From assembly GCF_028858725.1 (NCBI RefSeq), contig NC_084774.1:5182001-5246000 (forward strand): a stretch of 64,000 nt of DNA. Direction: 5' to 3'. The notes below the pieces were generated by a model. It did not search any database. It saw nothing but the letters and a program-made list of their open reading frames with translations, and was not told the origin of the DNA. The number at the start of each line of letters is the position of its first letter. The stretch's first letter is position 1. The DNA is from Colius striatus (Eukaryota > Chordata > Aves > Coliiformes > Coliidae). The position numbers and the translations under genes were made by a program. Below are positions 42,142 through 52,761 of the stretch, one piece after another.

Positions 42142-42167
42142 ACTACAAGTCCCGGCGTACTCTGGGC
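42142..42167 (+). promoter_or_regulatory. ZNF143/Staf-like site, copy 2
   Basis: Identical to copy 1 through GGGCTCGGCGGGGCGG, showing that it arose by duplication together with the adjoining array. Confidence 0.6.
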
Positions 42168-42303
42168 TCGGCGGGGCGGCGCTTCCGTGGCGGGGCGGCG
42201 CTTCCGTGGCGGGGCGGCGCTTCCGTGGCGGGGCGGCGCTTCCGTGGCGGGGCGGCGCTTCCGTGGCGGGGCGGCGCTTCCGTGGCGGGGCGGCCGCGGG
42301 CTG

Positions 42304-42329
42304 ACTACAAGTCCCGGCGTGCTCTGCGC
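42304..42329 (+). promoter_or_regulatory. ZNF143/Staf-like site, copy 3
   Basis: This copy reads ...GGCGTGCTCTGCGCG and fits the SBS consensus best (TGC where copies 1 and 2 have TAC). It has unique sequence on its distal side and is plausibly the ancestral module. Confidence 0.65.
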
Positions 42330-42428
42330 GCGGCGGTCATGGCTCCTAGAGCTGGACAGGGAGCCGGGAGAGTCTGGGCAGCCGCTCGGCTCCCACAGAA
42401 ACGGTGTGGGCCGGGTCCTTGGAAAGAA

Positions 42429-42490
42429 TTGTGTGTATATACACGCACATAGATATGTATGTTTGTGTATGTGTGTACATACACTCTCAT
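42429..42490. repeat. Degenerate TG/TA microsatellite
   Basis: Alternating purine-pyrimidine stretch of GTGTATATAC / ATGTGTGTAC type immediately outside the CpG island. Confidence 0.7.
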
Positions 42491-45189
42491 AAAAAAACAT
42501 TGACCGTCAAAGCAGCGCTGCAGGTTAGGCTAATTCTCTGGAACTGCAAGAATACCCTAACAAACAAACCTACAGCCATCCACGGTGATGGGTTATCACA
42601 GTAACACTTATCACTGGGAATTTCTGACCGCACTGAAGGGACATGCTGGGTAACACGAGTTTCTACCACTCAAACAACTGGGACATCACTGGTGCAGACT
42701 TTGTGACACACAGTACTAATGTGATACACGGTTTTAATGTGTCCACTGATGATACTCAAGCTATTGATATTACTTCACCTTTACATAAACCTTTTCTTAT
42801 TCTGAATGTATTTTTTCTTAACCAAAATACACTATTCCGTTAGGCGAATGCACTGCCTCCTTCAACAATGAGGAAGGAGAGTGGTATTCATGCACTGAAA
42901 ACAGAGAAAAGACTCCTTAATTTTCAGGGAGTAGGAGAATATCCTCATAAATTTTTCAGGAAAATTATCTACTTTTCAAGTGCAAAGTTTAGCATTTTTC
43001 TTACACCCATAAACTCCAATAAGAATGATCCCACAGCTGCAATTAAGTAAACATTTCTGTTGATGAGGCCTAAGCAAGAGAACAACTCAGATTGGTTTCA
43101 CCTAACAGAATAACAAACATGTTTCAATGCTAATTAGCCATCTGCAGTTATGGTTGACCAAGGTATATATGCACAAAACTTCAGGCACAGGAATCACTTT
43201 AATTCTGGCACAGAACAAAATATGCTGCTCACTTAGAGCCTGTGAGTGCTGAGAAGTCAGAAGTGGGTGACTTTGTCTGAAAGGTGCACATCCCTGGGAA
43301 GAAGGTTTGAAGCCAAGGTTACAGACCAATATAAGAACCAAACAAATTGAATGAATGAAATAAGTTCTGGTGGTTTGCCATGTTTTTTCTCTAAAGCTTT
43401 TCTATGCATTTTTAACTCTTTGTGTTCCTTCACAGATGTTTGACCACAAATACATACATTTACAGTTCCATATTTAAATGGTCCATTCACATTAACAACA
43501 ATAAAAATGAAGTCTGCAAGCCTTACTTAGCAGAAATTTCTTTCTCATGCATCACCTCCATAAACAGTCACTTCCCCTCCATTGCTTCAGAGTACAGATT
43601 CTTCTCCTAGCAGGACAGTTAAGCTCAGGATGACTTCAGCTGGAGTTCCATAGCTGCAGAGCCACATTTCCTTTATAGTGTATTTGTTCTGTCTCCCAGA
43701 TGGTACATACCATTGGGCTTGTTTTTGCAGATTGCCTGTGGTTTGATTCCCAAAACAGCAGGAACATTGCAGCTAGGTGTACTATGACCTTTTACCCCAA
43801 CTGCCTGAATTAATTTTAACTTTAGTGGAAGTTCAGTGTTTGCAGGAAGAAGCTGAATGCTAACCCCAGTGCACTTATGTGAGATTCCTATGAAATTCAA
43901 CAGATGTGGGCAGTGTGGACATTTGAAGTCTCTGATTTTGTCTTACTGCTTTTTAGGTTTCCAAGGTGAAAGTTGTTAAAGCAGATATAAATTAATAACT
44001 TTCAGTCTCTTTTTTTCAAGGACACCACATGAGCTGTCCTCAGTGTTATCATTTTTTTTCTCCTTTTGTAATTGGCATTTCAAATAAGTGACTGTTGTTC
44101 AACCCCAGCAACCATAATCTCTTTATTTTTCAGCTTCTGATGCCTCAAGTCAAGTTCCACTGGTGCTATCTGCTCTGTAAAATTCATGAGAAAAAGAATG
44201 CATTCCAGGTGCATAGACTACTGATTAGCTTATGCTTGCCAAGACAAGATGAAAGTGGAGTAATCCACATTCACATTCTTTCAGATATCATTTTCTCTGT
44301 TAAAAATCATAGCCTATCAGGGAACTGCAACAACAAATAAGGAATTAACGCCAGAAGAACATGGCAAGCAGAGATTAATATAATTGAGTGGCAGAAGAGT
44401 TACATATCAAAAAATTTACCTTTCCATTGTTTGCTTATTTAGGGAAAGGAGGAGACTGCTTGTGTATTTTCTTTTTCCCTGTGCTTTCTACAACTACAGG
44501 TAGTCAGGCAGGGTGGAATTTCCTTGCTATTCCCTGTCATAACTTTCTTTTGTCTAGTAAAAACCCTAGCAGATTAGGAAAGTTTGCTTACAGCTGTGCA
44601 GATTGGTGTTGTACAAAGGCTTTTTAGGAAAACTGTTGTCATGGGTTTGTGTGAAGCCATTTCTGGTAACAGGAAATGAAAAGAAAAATAACAAGTGAGT
44701 GAAATAAAACCCAGGAAAGACAAATGATGCACAGTGCGATCGCTCACCTCGTGCTGACTGATGCTTGTCATTCCCTGATCAGTGATCAGCCACTCCCAGC
44801 TATCTTGCCCCCAGGCATGATGTCATATGGTATGGAATATCCTTTGGCCAGCTTAGGTAAGCTGTCCTGGCTGTGTTCTCTCCCAACTTCTTGTGCCCCT
44901 CCAGCCTTCTGTCCAGCTGGCAGGAGAGAATCCAAAAAATCTTTGATTTAGTATAAACAGTGCTTAGCAACAACTAACACCATCAATGTGTTATCAACAT
45001 TGTTCTCATACTAAATTCAAGTCACAACACTGTACCAGCTACTAGGAAGAAAATTAACTCTGTCCCAGACAAAACTAGGACAACTTGTTGAGTGCTTGAT
45101 GACCCATATAGTGATTTTTCTTTCCTCATATCTAATTGCTATTTCACTTGTAGGAACTTCTACTTCTTGTGCTTCATCCTGTCTATGTA

Positions 45190-45640
45190 CAGCTCTTCAA
45201 AGAGTATGGCTCCATCTTCCTATCAGGCAATCGTAGACTTTAGACAAGGATCCTCCTTTGCCTTTTCTTCTCCAGGCTGAACAGAACCAGCTCTCTCTGC
45301 ATCTCCTCGTACGTCCTGTGCTCCATCCCTAATCATCTTGGTGGCTCCCCCTGGACTCTGGTACATCAATGCCTGTCTTATACCAGGGAACTCAAACCAG
45401 ACCCAGCACTAGCAGATGGGTTCTTACCACTGGAATGTAAAGGGCAAGGTTCCCTTGTCTCACTGGGCTGGCTGCACTCTTGATGACACAGCCCTGGATT
45501 CAGTTGCCTTTGTCACTGGGGCACCTGGTGGTCTCCTACTAAACTTGTTTACCAGGACTCCAGAATCTCTTCCACTAAATTGCTCTCTAGGCAGTCAACC
45601 CCATGTCCTGCTGAATTGGGGTTACTCCTCCAAGACACAG
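45190..45640 (-). repeat. Degraded CR1 LINE fragment
   Basis: Read on the minus strand it includes 'ttcagcctggagaag' and the 'gagtccagggggagccacca' block typical of CR1, with many substitutions and no 3' tail. It appears older than the intronic copies. Confidence 0.65.
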
Positions 45641-48600
45641 AACTATCTTTGACTACCTGCATTTGTCTTTCTTGAGTTTCCTGAGGTTTTTGTGCATTCT
45701 TATGTAGGACCACACTCTTCTAACACTATGTAAGTCAACAACATAAAGCTAGTATTGGTTCTGAAGCGACCATAGTGACCATCTCTCTGTGGAAGCGATT
45801 TTGATAGTGTGTATGCTTATCCATTTTAGACACAGCTTCAAGCAAATATCACAAAATGACTGTTAAATATTCATCAGATGTCATCAGCATCCGTTAGCTC
45901 CTAAACTATTTTAAATCTTTAACACTGGCTTAACATTTCTGTCTGACTTAAGGCTTTGTAAAGTTGATGCTTTATAAATGCAGGAATATTTTGTTTTCAC
46001 ATCATTTTTTTTCACATCATTACTGGATTTCAAAGCTCTTTATTTTAAAAATAGCCATATTTATAAGTCTTCTTGAGCTTTTTGTTAAATAGGTAATTAT
46101 TGCAGCAAGTGCTTATATTTTAAAACCAGATCACTTATCTTGAAGTTGTCATCCCTAGAAAGAATTTTTACCATGCTGCTTTGTTATCTGAGTCTGAATT
46201 CATAATTTCACTTGTGAAGATAACAGTGCAGTGTCAGAGTGTATCGATTTCTAATTGACTTTAAAATCAGAATTGATTAATTTGACTTGGAATTTAGACA
46301 AATATCAGTCATAAAAGATAAATTACTTCCTGTTATCTGGAGAAGGGATGATCGAAACCCTCGGGTCAGTGAGAAGCTATTATTTCTAAGTAATCTAATT
46401 AAAGGCAAAAATGAAGACATGGCTATTTAATTAATTACTCGATTGCTCTACAGTGCATAATCAGAGAACTGGAAGGGAATGATTAGGTGTCTTGAGAACG
46501 GAAATGACACAACCAAGATATGTGTATGTCTTAAAGGAAGGATAAGATAGTGGGAAAATTATTGTTCTCTTCCCTGCACAAAGACTGAACATCATTTGCC
46601 CCTGGGACTGAAGAATAGGATATGTAAATCTGCTGGGGAGTTTTCAGGAAAAGACAGGACATGCTGGTGCAGGAGAGGTGAAACCAACAACACATTTTTT
46701 AATGGCTCTGTCCAGCTCTTGTCTACACAGAGACCTTGCAAGCAGCCTTCAGGTCAGCTGGGCCCATGGTGAGACAGTGTGGCAGGTATGCAGGATACTC
46801 ACAGGCACCACCTGAGTCCCATTTACAGCTTTGCTCTCTGCATGCTGCATCTAAGACTCTTAAAAATTGCAAACACACATATTTGCTCAGTGTCAGCATG
46901 AGCTGGAAGCCTGCTTCTGACAGCCTTTTTAAAAAGGGTTTTTAAAATGGAGATACTGTGAGAGAGGGTGCCTTTATTTTGTTTAGACCCAGGTTTATTC
47001 CCGCCTCACCTTGATAACTTCCTTCATTTAGAGTTGTAAATTATATACATCAAAAAGCCTGAGTCATCCCCTGAGTGGTTTATCTCCTTGCAAATTGCTT
47101 TGGAATAACTCAGCTTGCATTTCAGAGCAGAAAAGATGCTGAGAAAAGCTATGTAATGTCAAAACTGATACAAAGGTAGAAGGTTCAATTTCAATACCTG
47201 GGGCTTAATCCAAAGTTAATCAACTGGTTTCCATTGTGAATTCTTTAAAAGTCTTTATTGGCTTCAGGGATCTGTGCCTTCTTTACCTTATGTAGTCCTT
47301 CATGGGATATCCCAATCCCCTCCACTAATAAGAACACACCCATCTAAGCCATCAGTCCTCTCGAGTAAGAGGTCGAGTTGTGAGTTTCACTAAGTCTGTC
47401 TCAATCCTCAGAGCTGTATTATTATACCTCTGAACAAGAACTCTGAACCAAACCTCAGGCTTTGAATATCTCTTGCTAAGGAGTAATCTTGCTCGTTCAC
47501 TCTGTTTTTTCCAGCCTTGAACTAAGTAATTGGGCAGCCAAATTGCAAACTTAAGGTGAGTAACAGCAAGGGGCAGGAAGGTTGCTGTACCAGTCCCATT
47601 GCATGCCATTAACATACCAGGTGCAGTGCTCATAATTTTCCAGACTGGATGAAGGTAGAATTTCTTTGGTTAAACTTGCTCTACAAGGCTCAGGGCTTGG
47701 TCCTTACTTCAATGTTATTCTCATGCTTGCTACAGCTGCAAGAGGGAGGAGAATATGATGTTGTACTGACTTACCAGCAACTTAGAGCCTCAGGCTCTCA
47801 GGGACTGAACCAGCCTCTTAAGTAACATGCTGGCCCCAGGGTTCCTCTAAGAAGCAAACCTGGCGTTTCTTCACTTGTTGGGAGCATATGGAAAATAAAA
47901 GACAAGAGGTAAAATTACTCCAAACTTTCCTTCACAGCAGTTCATTTATTATCTTCTAGCTCTTGCTTCAGTTCATGCCTGCACTGAATGTACAGACAGC
48001 ATGTTCACAAGTAAATAATTCATAGTGTTCTTGCAACAAAAACATAGCTTCCTCTTAACCCCTGGACCAAATGTACTCCTCCCAAAAGGCAGCAGCTTGA
48101 TTATATCAGACTCTCATTTCAGTATTGCTAGTCCTTCTTCACAGGGAAGTCAAAAGGCTCTCTCTGTTCTCTGTTGTGCATTTACATGGGAAGTGAATGG
48201 TGCCATAGACACTAAATTGGGACCTGGTAAGTGCAGCAGCTTTTACTGAGGAGAGGAAAGGAGAAAGTTATCTGCAGTGCATCTGGAATTTGTTGAATTT
48301 AATATCTGGATCAAATCGTGTTATCATCATGAATGCAAATGGTTGCTACAGTAATAGAAATGTTGCTGTGAATTGAGATAGTATTAACTGAACTAGATAC
48401 CCAATGGTGTTATTCTGTACTGCTGCATGAGACGATGGCAGGAAATCATATTATGAAGGACTGTATGCTAACATATGAGGCTATACATGTCTCATCGAGT
48501 TCATGCTTGAGGCACGTAGGGAGAGTTTACTTGCAGCATGAGCTGTAACACATTTGTGAGTACTGCAAGTGTATGTCTATGCTACTAGATTAAAAGGCAA

Positions 48601-49873
48601 TTTAAGGCATGAACAACAAGGACTCTACTCCACCTGGGACCCCTGCTAAGATAAATTAGTAGCATGAGTCATCCAATGTGTCTCTAAGAAGGCTGCTGCA
48701 ACCTTCAGCTGCTAGCTGGGGCCCTCACAAGCTGTAAGGCTAGAAAGCAAGCACTGCACTTAGAAGATGATGTGACTGCATCACTGTTACAATCCTCATT
48801 AGCCACCTTGTGACATCTACCACGAGAAAAGCTAACTGGATCATCAAACACCCAACACTGCACAGAATGCCTCCTGCTAGCTGAAACAGTAGTTTCAACA
48901 CCTTTTTCATCTGCATCATTCAATATAACGATTCTTCTTTACCCCTCATTAAGCCTTATTAAGGGTAAAACAACACTGGTTTCCTAATTCAGGGTGCTCC
49001 TGAATACTGAGACTACAATACTGCAGTGGCTCACAAGCAGAAATTAATACATTTTTGCAATGTGTATGGAAGTCTGTGGGAAAGTGAAATCATTGTCAAC
49101 CGTTTACAGCTAAGGGCAAAGTGAGGTACAGAATATAACATCAAATGTTCTCATTGTTTGTGGTTACCACTTTGAGACATACAGGATTTGTTTTGTCAGA
49201 GTATTTGGCATTGTGCTGCGTTTTCTAAGGTCGGTAATGTACTCTGGACTTCAGTCTATGCAGCCTGGCATAACAGCGGTCAAAGAATAGGAAAGAGCAG
49301 GGAAGGCTTGTCATGGGCATCTAGAAAATGAGTATGCAGTTAATGATCATTCACACAAAGCCTGTCCTAAGGGTCTGAGCCAGGACCACAAGGAGATGAT
49401 GTGGCACAGGAGGAATAGAACCCAGTTTTCCATGTACCAACAGCACTGCATCTTTTGTCAGATGATTCTTGTCACTTTTTGATACTGATCTTCTACCTGC
49501 TACGACAAATGAAGCCCTGTGAACAGCAGCCTCATTTCTGTACACTTCTAATTCATCCTTGGCACAGATTCAGCACACTGCCAGCTGAGAATCCTGTTGA
49601 ACAAATCATGGGCATTCATATAATGTACATAATATATAAACTTGCCCAGTCAAGCAACTAACTGGTTTTGTATGGAGTGCCTGTGTAAAGTGTCATCTCT
49701 ATTATACAGAAGCTTTTCCTAGTCTTGAAATCTCTAGTATTCCCTGGTCATGCCAGTAGTGTCAGTCTTTTTAAAATATGTTTTTGAAGAATTATCATAT
49801 TCTTCTTTTTAAAAAAGTGTGGGTTTTTTCCTGAGTTTCACAGCTTTTCAGTTACTGTGACATATTTCCATTT

Positions 49874-50573
49874 TGTGGAGGATGCCAATGTTGTTTTTGC
49901 AGAATGTAGCTATATTTGTGGGGCAGGATGTAGCTGCCAGGATATGGGGGCATCTGTGAAATAGAGTTGTGTTTGTGGGATGAAGTTGTGTCTATGCAGC
50001 TGTGGGGTGGGATATAGGTGCCAGTATATGATGGTTGTGTCTGTAGAGTGTAGCTGTGTTTGTGGGGCAGGATATAGCTGCCGGTATATGATTATATCTG
50101 AGATACAGCTGTGTCTAAAGGATGTTACTATTTTTGTAATATATAGGTTGTTTGTGTGAAATATAGCTGGTTTTGCAGTATAAAGCAGGTGTGACAGGGA
50201 TTAGGATACAAGGGGGTCTTAACATTACTAATAGTGGAAATCAATCAATGTGTCCATGATCAGCATATACAATTAAAAATCTTATCACAAGAAAGAACTA
50301 ATAAATCCAAGGGGAGGGTTTGAGATCTAAAACAGCTCACAGGAACTGGAGTTGTCCTGGGTAAGCCGTACAGCTTGGAGTACCCAACTGATGGGGAAAC
50401 CAGGGAGCAACCTGGCAGACAGGCACAGGGAATAAAAAGCCAAACTTTGTCTCTATCAGGTGCGCCTAGTAGCTAGGACACCTGCTCTTGCAAGAATGCT
50501 TAATAAAAGTGCTTCACTGCAGAGTCTGACCTGAGTCTTTCACAAAAAAAACCCCCTTTGTTTGTTTCTTACA
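49874..50573 (+). mobile_element. Solo LTR, copy 2 (700 bp)
   Basis: Starts TGTGGAGGATG and ends TTTCTTACA. It shares most blocks with the LTR at 29,496, including 'ggagcaacctggcagac' and 'ggaataaaaagccaaac'. It is longer mainly because the U3-like part has extra imperfect units of 'tgtggggcaggatatagctg'. No internal viral genes are adjacent. Confidence 0.8.
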
Positions 50574-52639
50574 GTTTACAACTCAGAACTTCCCTCCTTG
50601 AACTACTACTGTAAATGAAACAGTCACAGGATGTATAACATGAATAACATCCTGTTATTTTTTTAATGTACTCTGTTAGGGAGTGGGGTTTTGTACTCTT
50701 TTTATTCTTTTCCTGTTCTTTCCTCTTCACTGCATCCTTTTCCCTCCATTTTGTGCCTATCTTGTGCCACCTGGTGTCCCAAATCTACCACTGACAGCAA
50801 TAAGGAAAGGGCCAGGGTGTATGAGTAGTCAAGGCACTGACTACTTATATGCTAAGGGGTAGTACAATATGATGCTATGAGGTATTAATCTCCTAAACCA
50901 GAAGGCCAGGGCAAATCATGCCACTAGTATGACTTGTCTTCAAGCACTGCTTATGCACTTACAAAGAACTGGGAATATTTTAAGTAGCACTGGTGCACCT
51001 TCACGCTAGGTGGAGCTGATCTGTCCTCATTTAATAAATATGGTCAGCTCCCACCATCCACTCGTTGCTTTAGCTGTAGTCAGGTGCTGGTCCCTGTCAG
51101 CCTTCACAGGGAAGTATGCTTTGAGCTGAAATTAGCGGGAGTTATATGAAATAATGTCTTTGTTCTGTCCTCGCTCATTAATTTAGGAAGGATGTTTTAT
51201 GTGTAGTGGTTGTTGGGGGTTAGTGCATAAAGATGTTGACTACAACCGACAAACTGGTGTTGGTTTTGCTAGGGAAGCTGTGAGTTGACAGCTCACACAA
51301 GGCACATTTGGAGAGTTTTGTTGCCGTTAGGTCACACTGTGTAACACAGAGCTGTTGGGAAGTCCCCTCTCTGCCTCGGTGCAAAGTGGTTCTTGGTGAT
51401 GTAAACCAATTAAAGCATGACAGATATGCATAATTCTGTTTTAGGGGAATGGACATGTTACTCCTTTGAGCACCTTTTGATTTACAGAACTCCCTGGTAT
51501 GGTATCAGGTGTAGCAGTGTGCCTGCAGCATTCCAAATATCAAATGCAAATGTTACCACTTGCACAGCTATTGCTGTATGGCTACAGGTTTCCTGCTGAG
51601 ACTTCTGTGTTTCTTTATAGACTGTTCCCTGTAGGACCAGTCACTGAAGATCTGCAACTACTCAGGTTACAAATACTGAACCTCAGTTACAGGCAGCACT
51701 GTGAGTTGGGGTCTTCAGGTGAACTCTGCACTGAGAATCACTTCAAACTTTGCAAAATAACTCAGTGAGAATTTCTGGGTAAGGATGAGGAAATCCTTAC
51801 TTTTAAAATTTCACAAGTAAAAGGATTATAACACCCTGGTTGCAAAATTCACCCCAGTTTCTGACCAAGGTTTATGAAAAGTGTATTTCAGATGGCAGAA
51901 TAGGAGTGAACATGTGCGTCACCCCTTGCCAAGGCTGAAGTAGGGCTCTACCTCCTGCGTGTGTGTCAGGCATTGGCTGTGGCTGGGGGCTGGGGCCGGC
52001 AGGTCTGACTGAGCTGTTCTTGCCTGCACCTGGCAAACTGGCTGTACGCTGGAAAGAGGCACAGGCTGCAGCCAAGTCCAAAGTCCAGGCAGATAAGGCA
52101 CCTCAGGCACCACGCTGCAGCTCTGTCTGTGTGGCATCCCACCAGTGTGCTGCCTCACAGGCCTGACAGGCCAAGCTGTACCCTGCCCTCAGTCCAGCTG
52201 CAGCCGAGGGTCTGTACATCACACACTAACTGCTTACACTAGGGAACGCATGGGGTCGTTTGGGAAGCCTCCCAGGAGAGCGAGATGGGTTGGGCTGCCT
52301 GGTCAGTGCTCACAGTGACCCACACGGCCAGACCTCGTATGGAGACCAGGGCCTGTCGTGGCACAGCCCTCACCCGCTCTGGCCCTGTGCGGCTGCAGGG
52401 CCTGTGGCACTAGGGACCAGTGGGCACCAGAGTCTGTCCTGCCGTGGATCTGGGGCTCACTGTGGTCTCAGGGGCAGAGCAGGCCTCTGGAGCCTACCTT
52501 GGCGTTGGCGAGGAGAGCGGGAGCCGCAGCTTCTGGGGGGCTCCGGGGCCGATCGGGGCCAAGCGGGACGCCGCGGAGGCGGCGCGCGCAGGCCGAGCCC
52601 CCTCACGCGCGTAACGGCCGTGCCGCAGCGCGCGCGTGC

Positions 52640-52733
52640 CAGCGCCGCCCCGCCCCGCGCACGAGGCGCCGCCTCTACTTAAAGCGCGCCCGAGGCCGCT
52701 GCCGCCTCCTGCTCCCGGTGCGCGGCCGCCAGC
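52640..52733 (+). promoter_or_regulatory. AHCY: AHCY core promoter and 5'UTR (predicted)
   Basis: Overlapping GC boxes (CCGCCCCGCCCCG, about 52,646-52,658) are followed by a weak TATA-like TACTTAAAG (about 52,676-52,684). A pyrimidine-rich CTGCCGCCTCCTG lies a plausible distance downstream, suggesting a 5'UTR of only about 20-35 nt. The start site is inferred. Confidence 0.5.
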
Positions 52734-52761
52734 ATGTCCGACCGCCTGCCCTACAAAGTGG
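52734..52761 (+). CDS. AHCY: AHCY exon 1, start codon
   Basis: Encodes MSDRLPYKV plus the first base of Ala10; human reads MSDKLPYKV. A at -3 supports the ATG. Donor G|gtgagt, phase 1. Confidence 0.96.

Larger units (their letters stand above)
41998..42335 (+). repeat. Higher-order promoter repeat: ZNF143-like modules plus 19-bp ETS/GC-box arrays
   Basis: Three copies of ACTACAAGTCCCGGCGT begin at 41999, 42142 and 42304. Between copies 1 and 2 are five units, and between copies 2 and 3 six units, of the 19-mer CGCTTCCGTGGCGGGGCGG. Its CTTCCG cores start at 42039, 42058, 42077, 42096 and 42115, then at 42182, 42201, 42220, 42239, 42258 and 42277. The module spacing (143 and 162 bp) differs by exactly one unit. 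Each array ends in GCCGCGGGCTGAC before the next module. Confidence 0.95.
41380..42420. promoter_or_regulatory. ITCH: CpG island / ITCH promoter
   Basis: An abrupt GC- and CpG-rich block between AT-rich flanks, spanning the predicted ITCH first exon. It contains GC boxes, a YY1-type site (about 41,896-41,908), the ZNF143-like repeats and the 19-bp arrays described separately. Overlapping open frames in several frames here reflect lack of AT-rich stop codons. Confidence 0.85.
42500..52480. other. ITCH-AHCY intergenic region
   Basis: About 10 kb between the two promoter islands. It holds a degraded CR1 (45.19-45.64 kb) and an LTR (49.87-50.57 kb). The open frames seen (none above about 95 codons outside the islands) lack recognisable domains or conserved splice structure, so I call no gene here. 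Enhancers may exist but cannot be recognised from one sequence. Confidence 0.65.

Noticed and set aside
41270-42500. Several long overlapping open frames on both strands (up to 246 codons, Arg/Gly/Ala-rich)
   Set aside because: They lie in the CpG island and the 19-bp array, where stop codons are rare. The repetitive peptide simply mirrors the DNA repeat.
47352-47633. 93-codon intergenic minus-strand frame starting with a real ATG
   Set aside because: No recognised domain, no flanking promoter or splice pattern, and a chance length for this composition.
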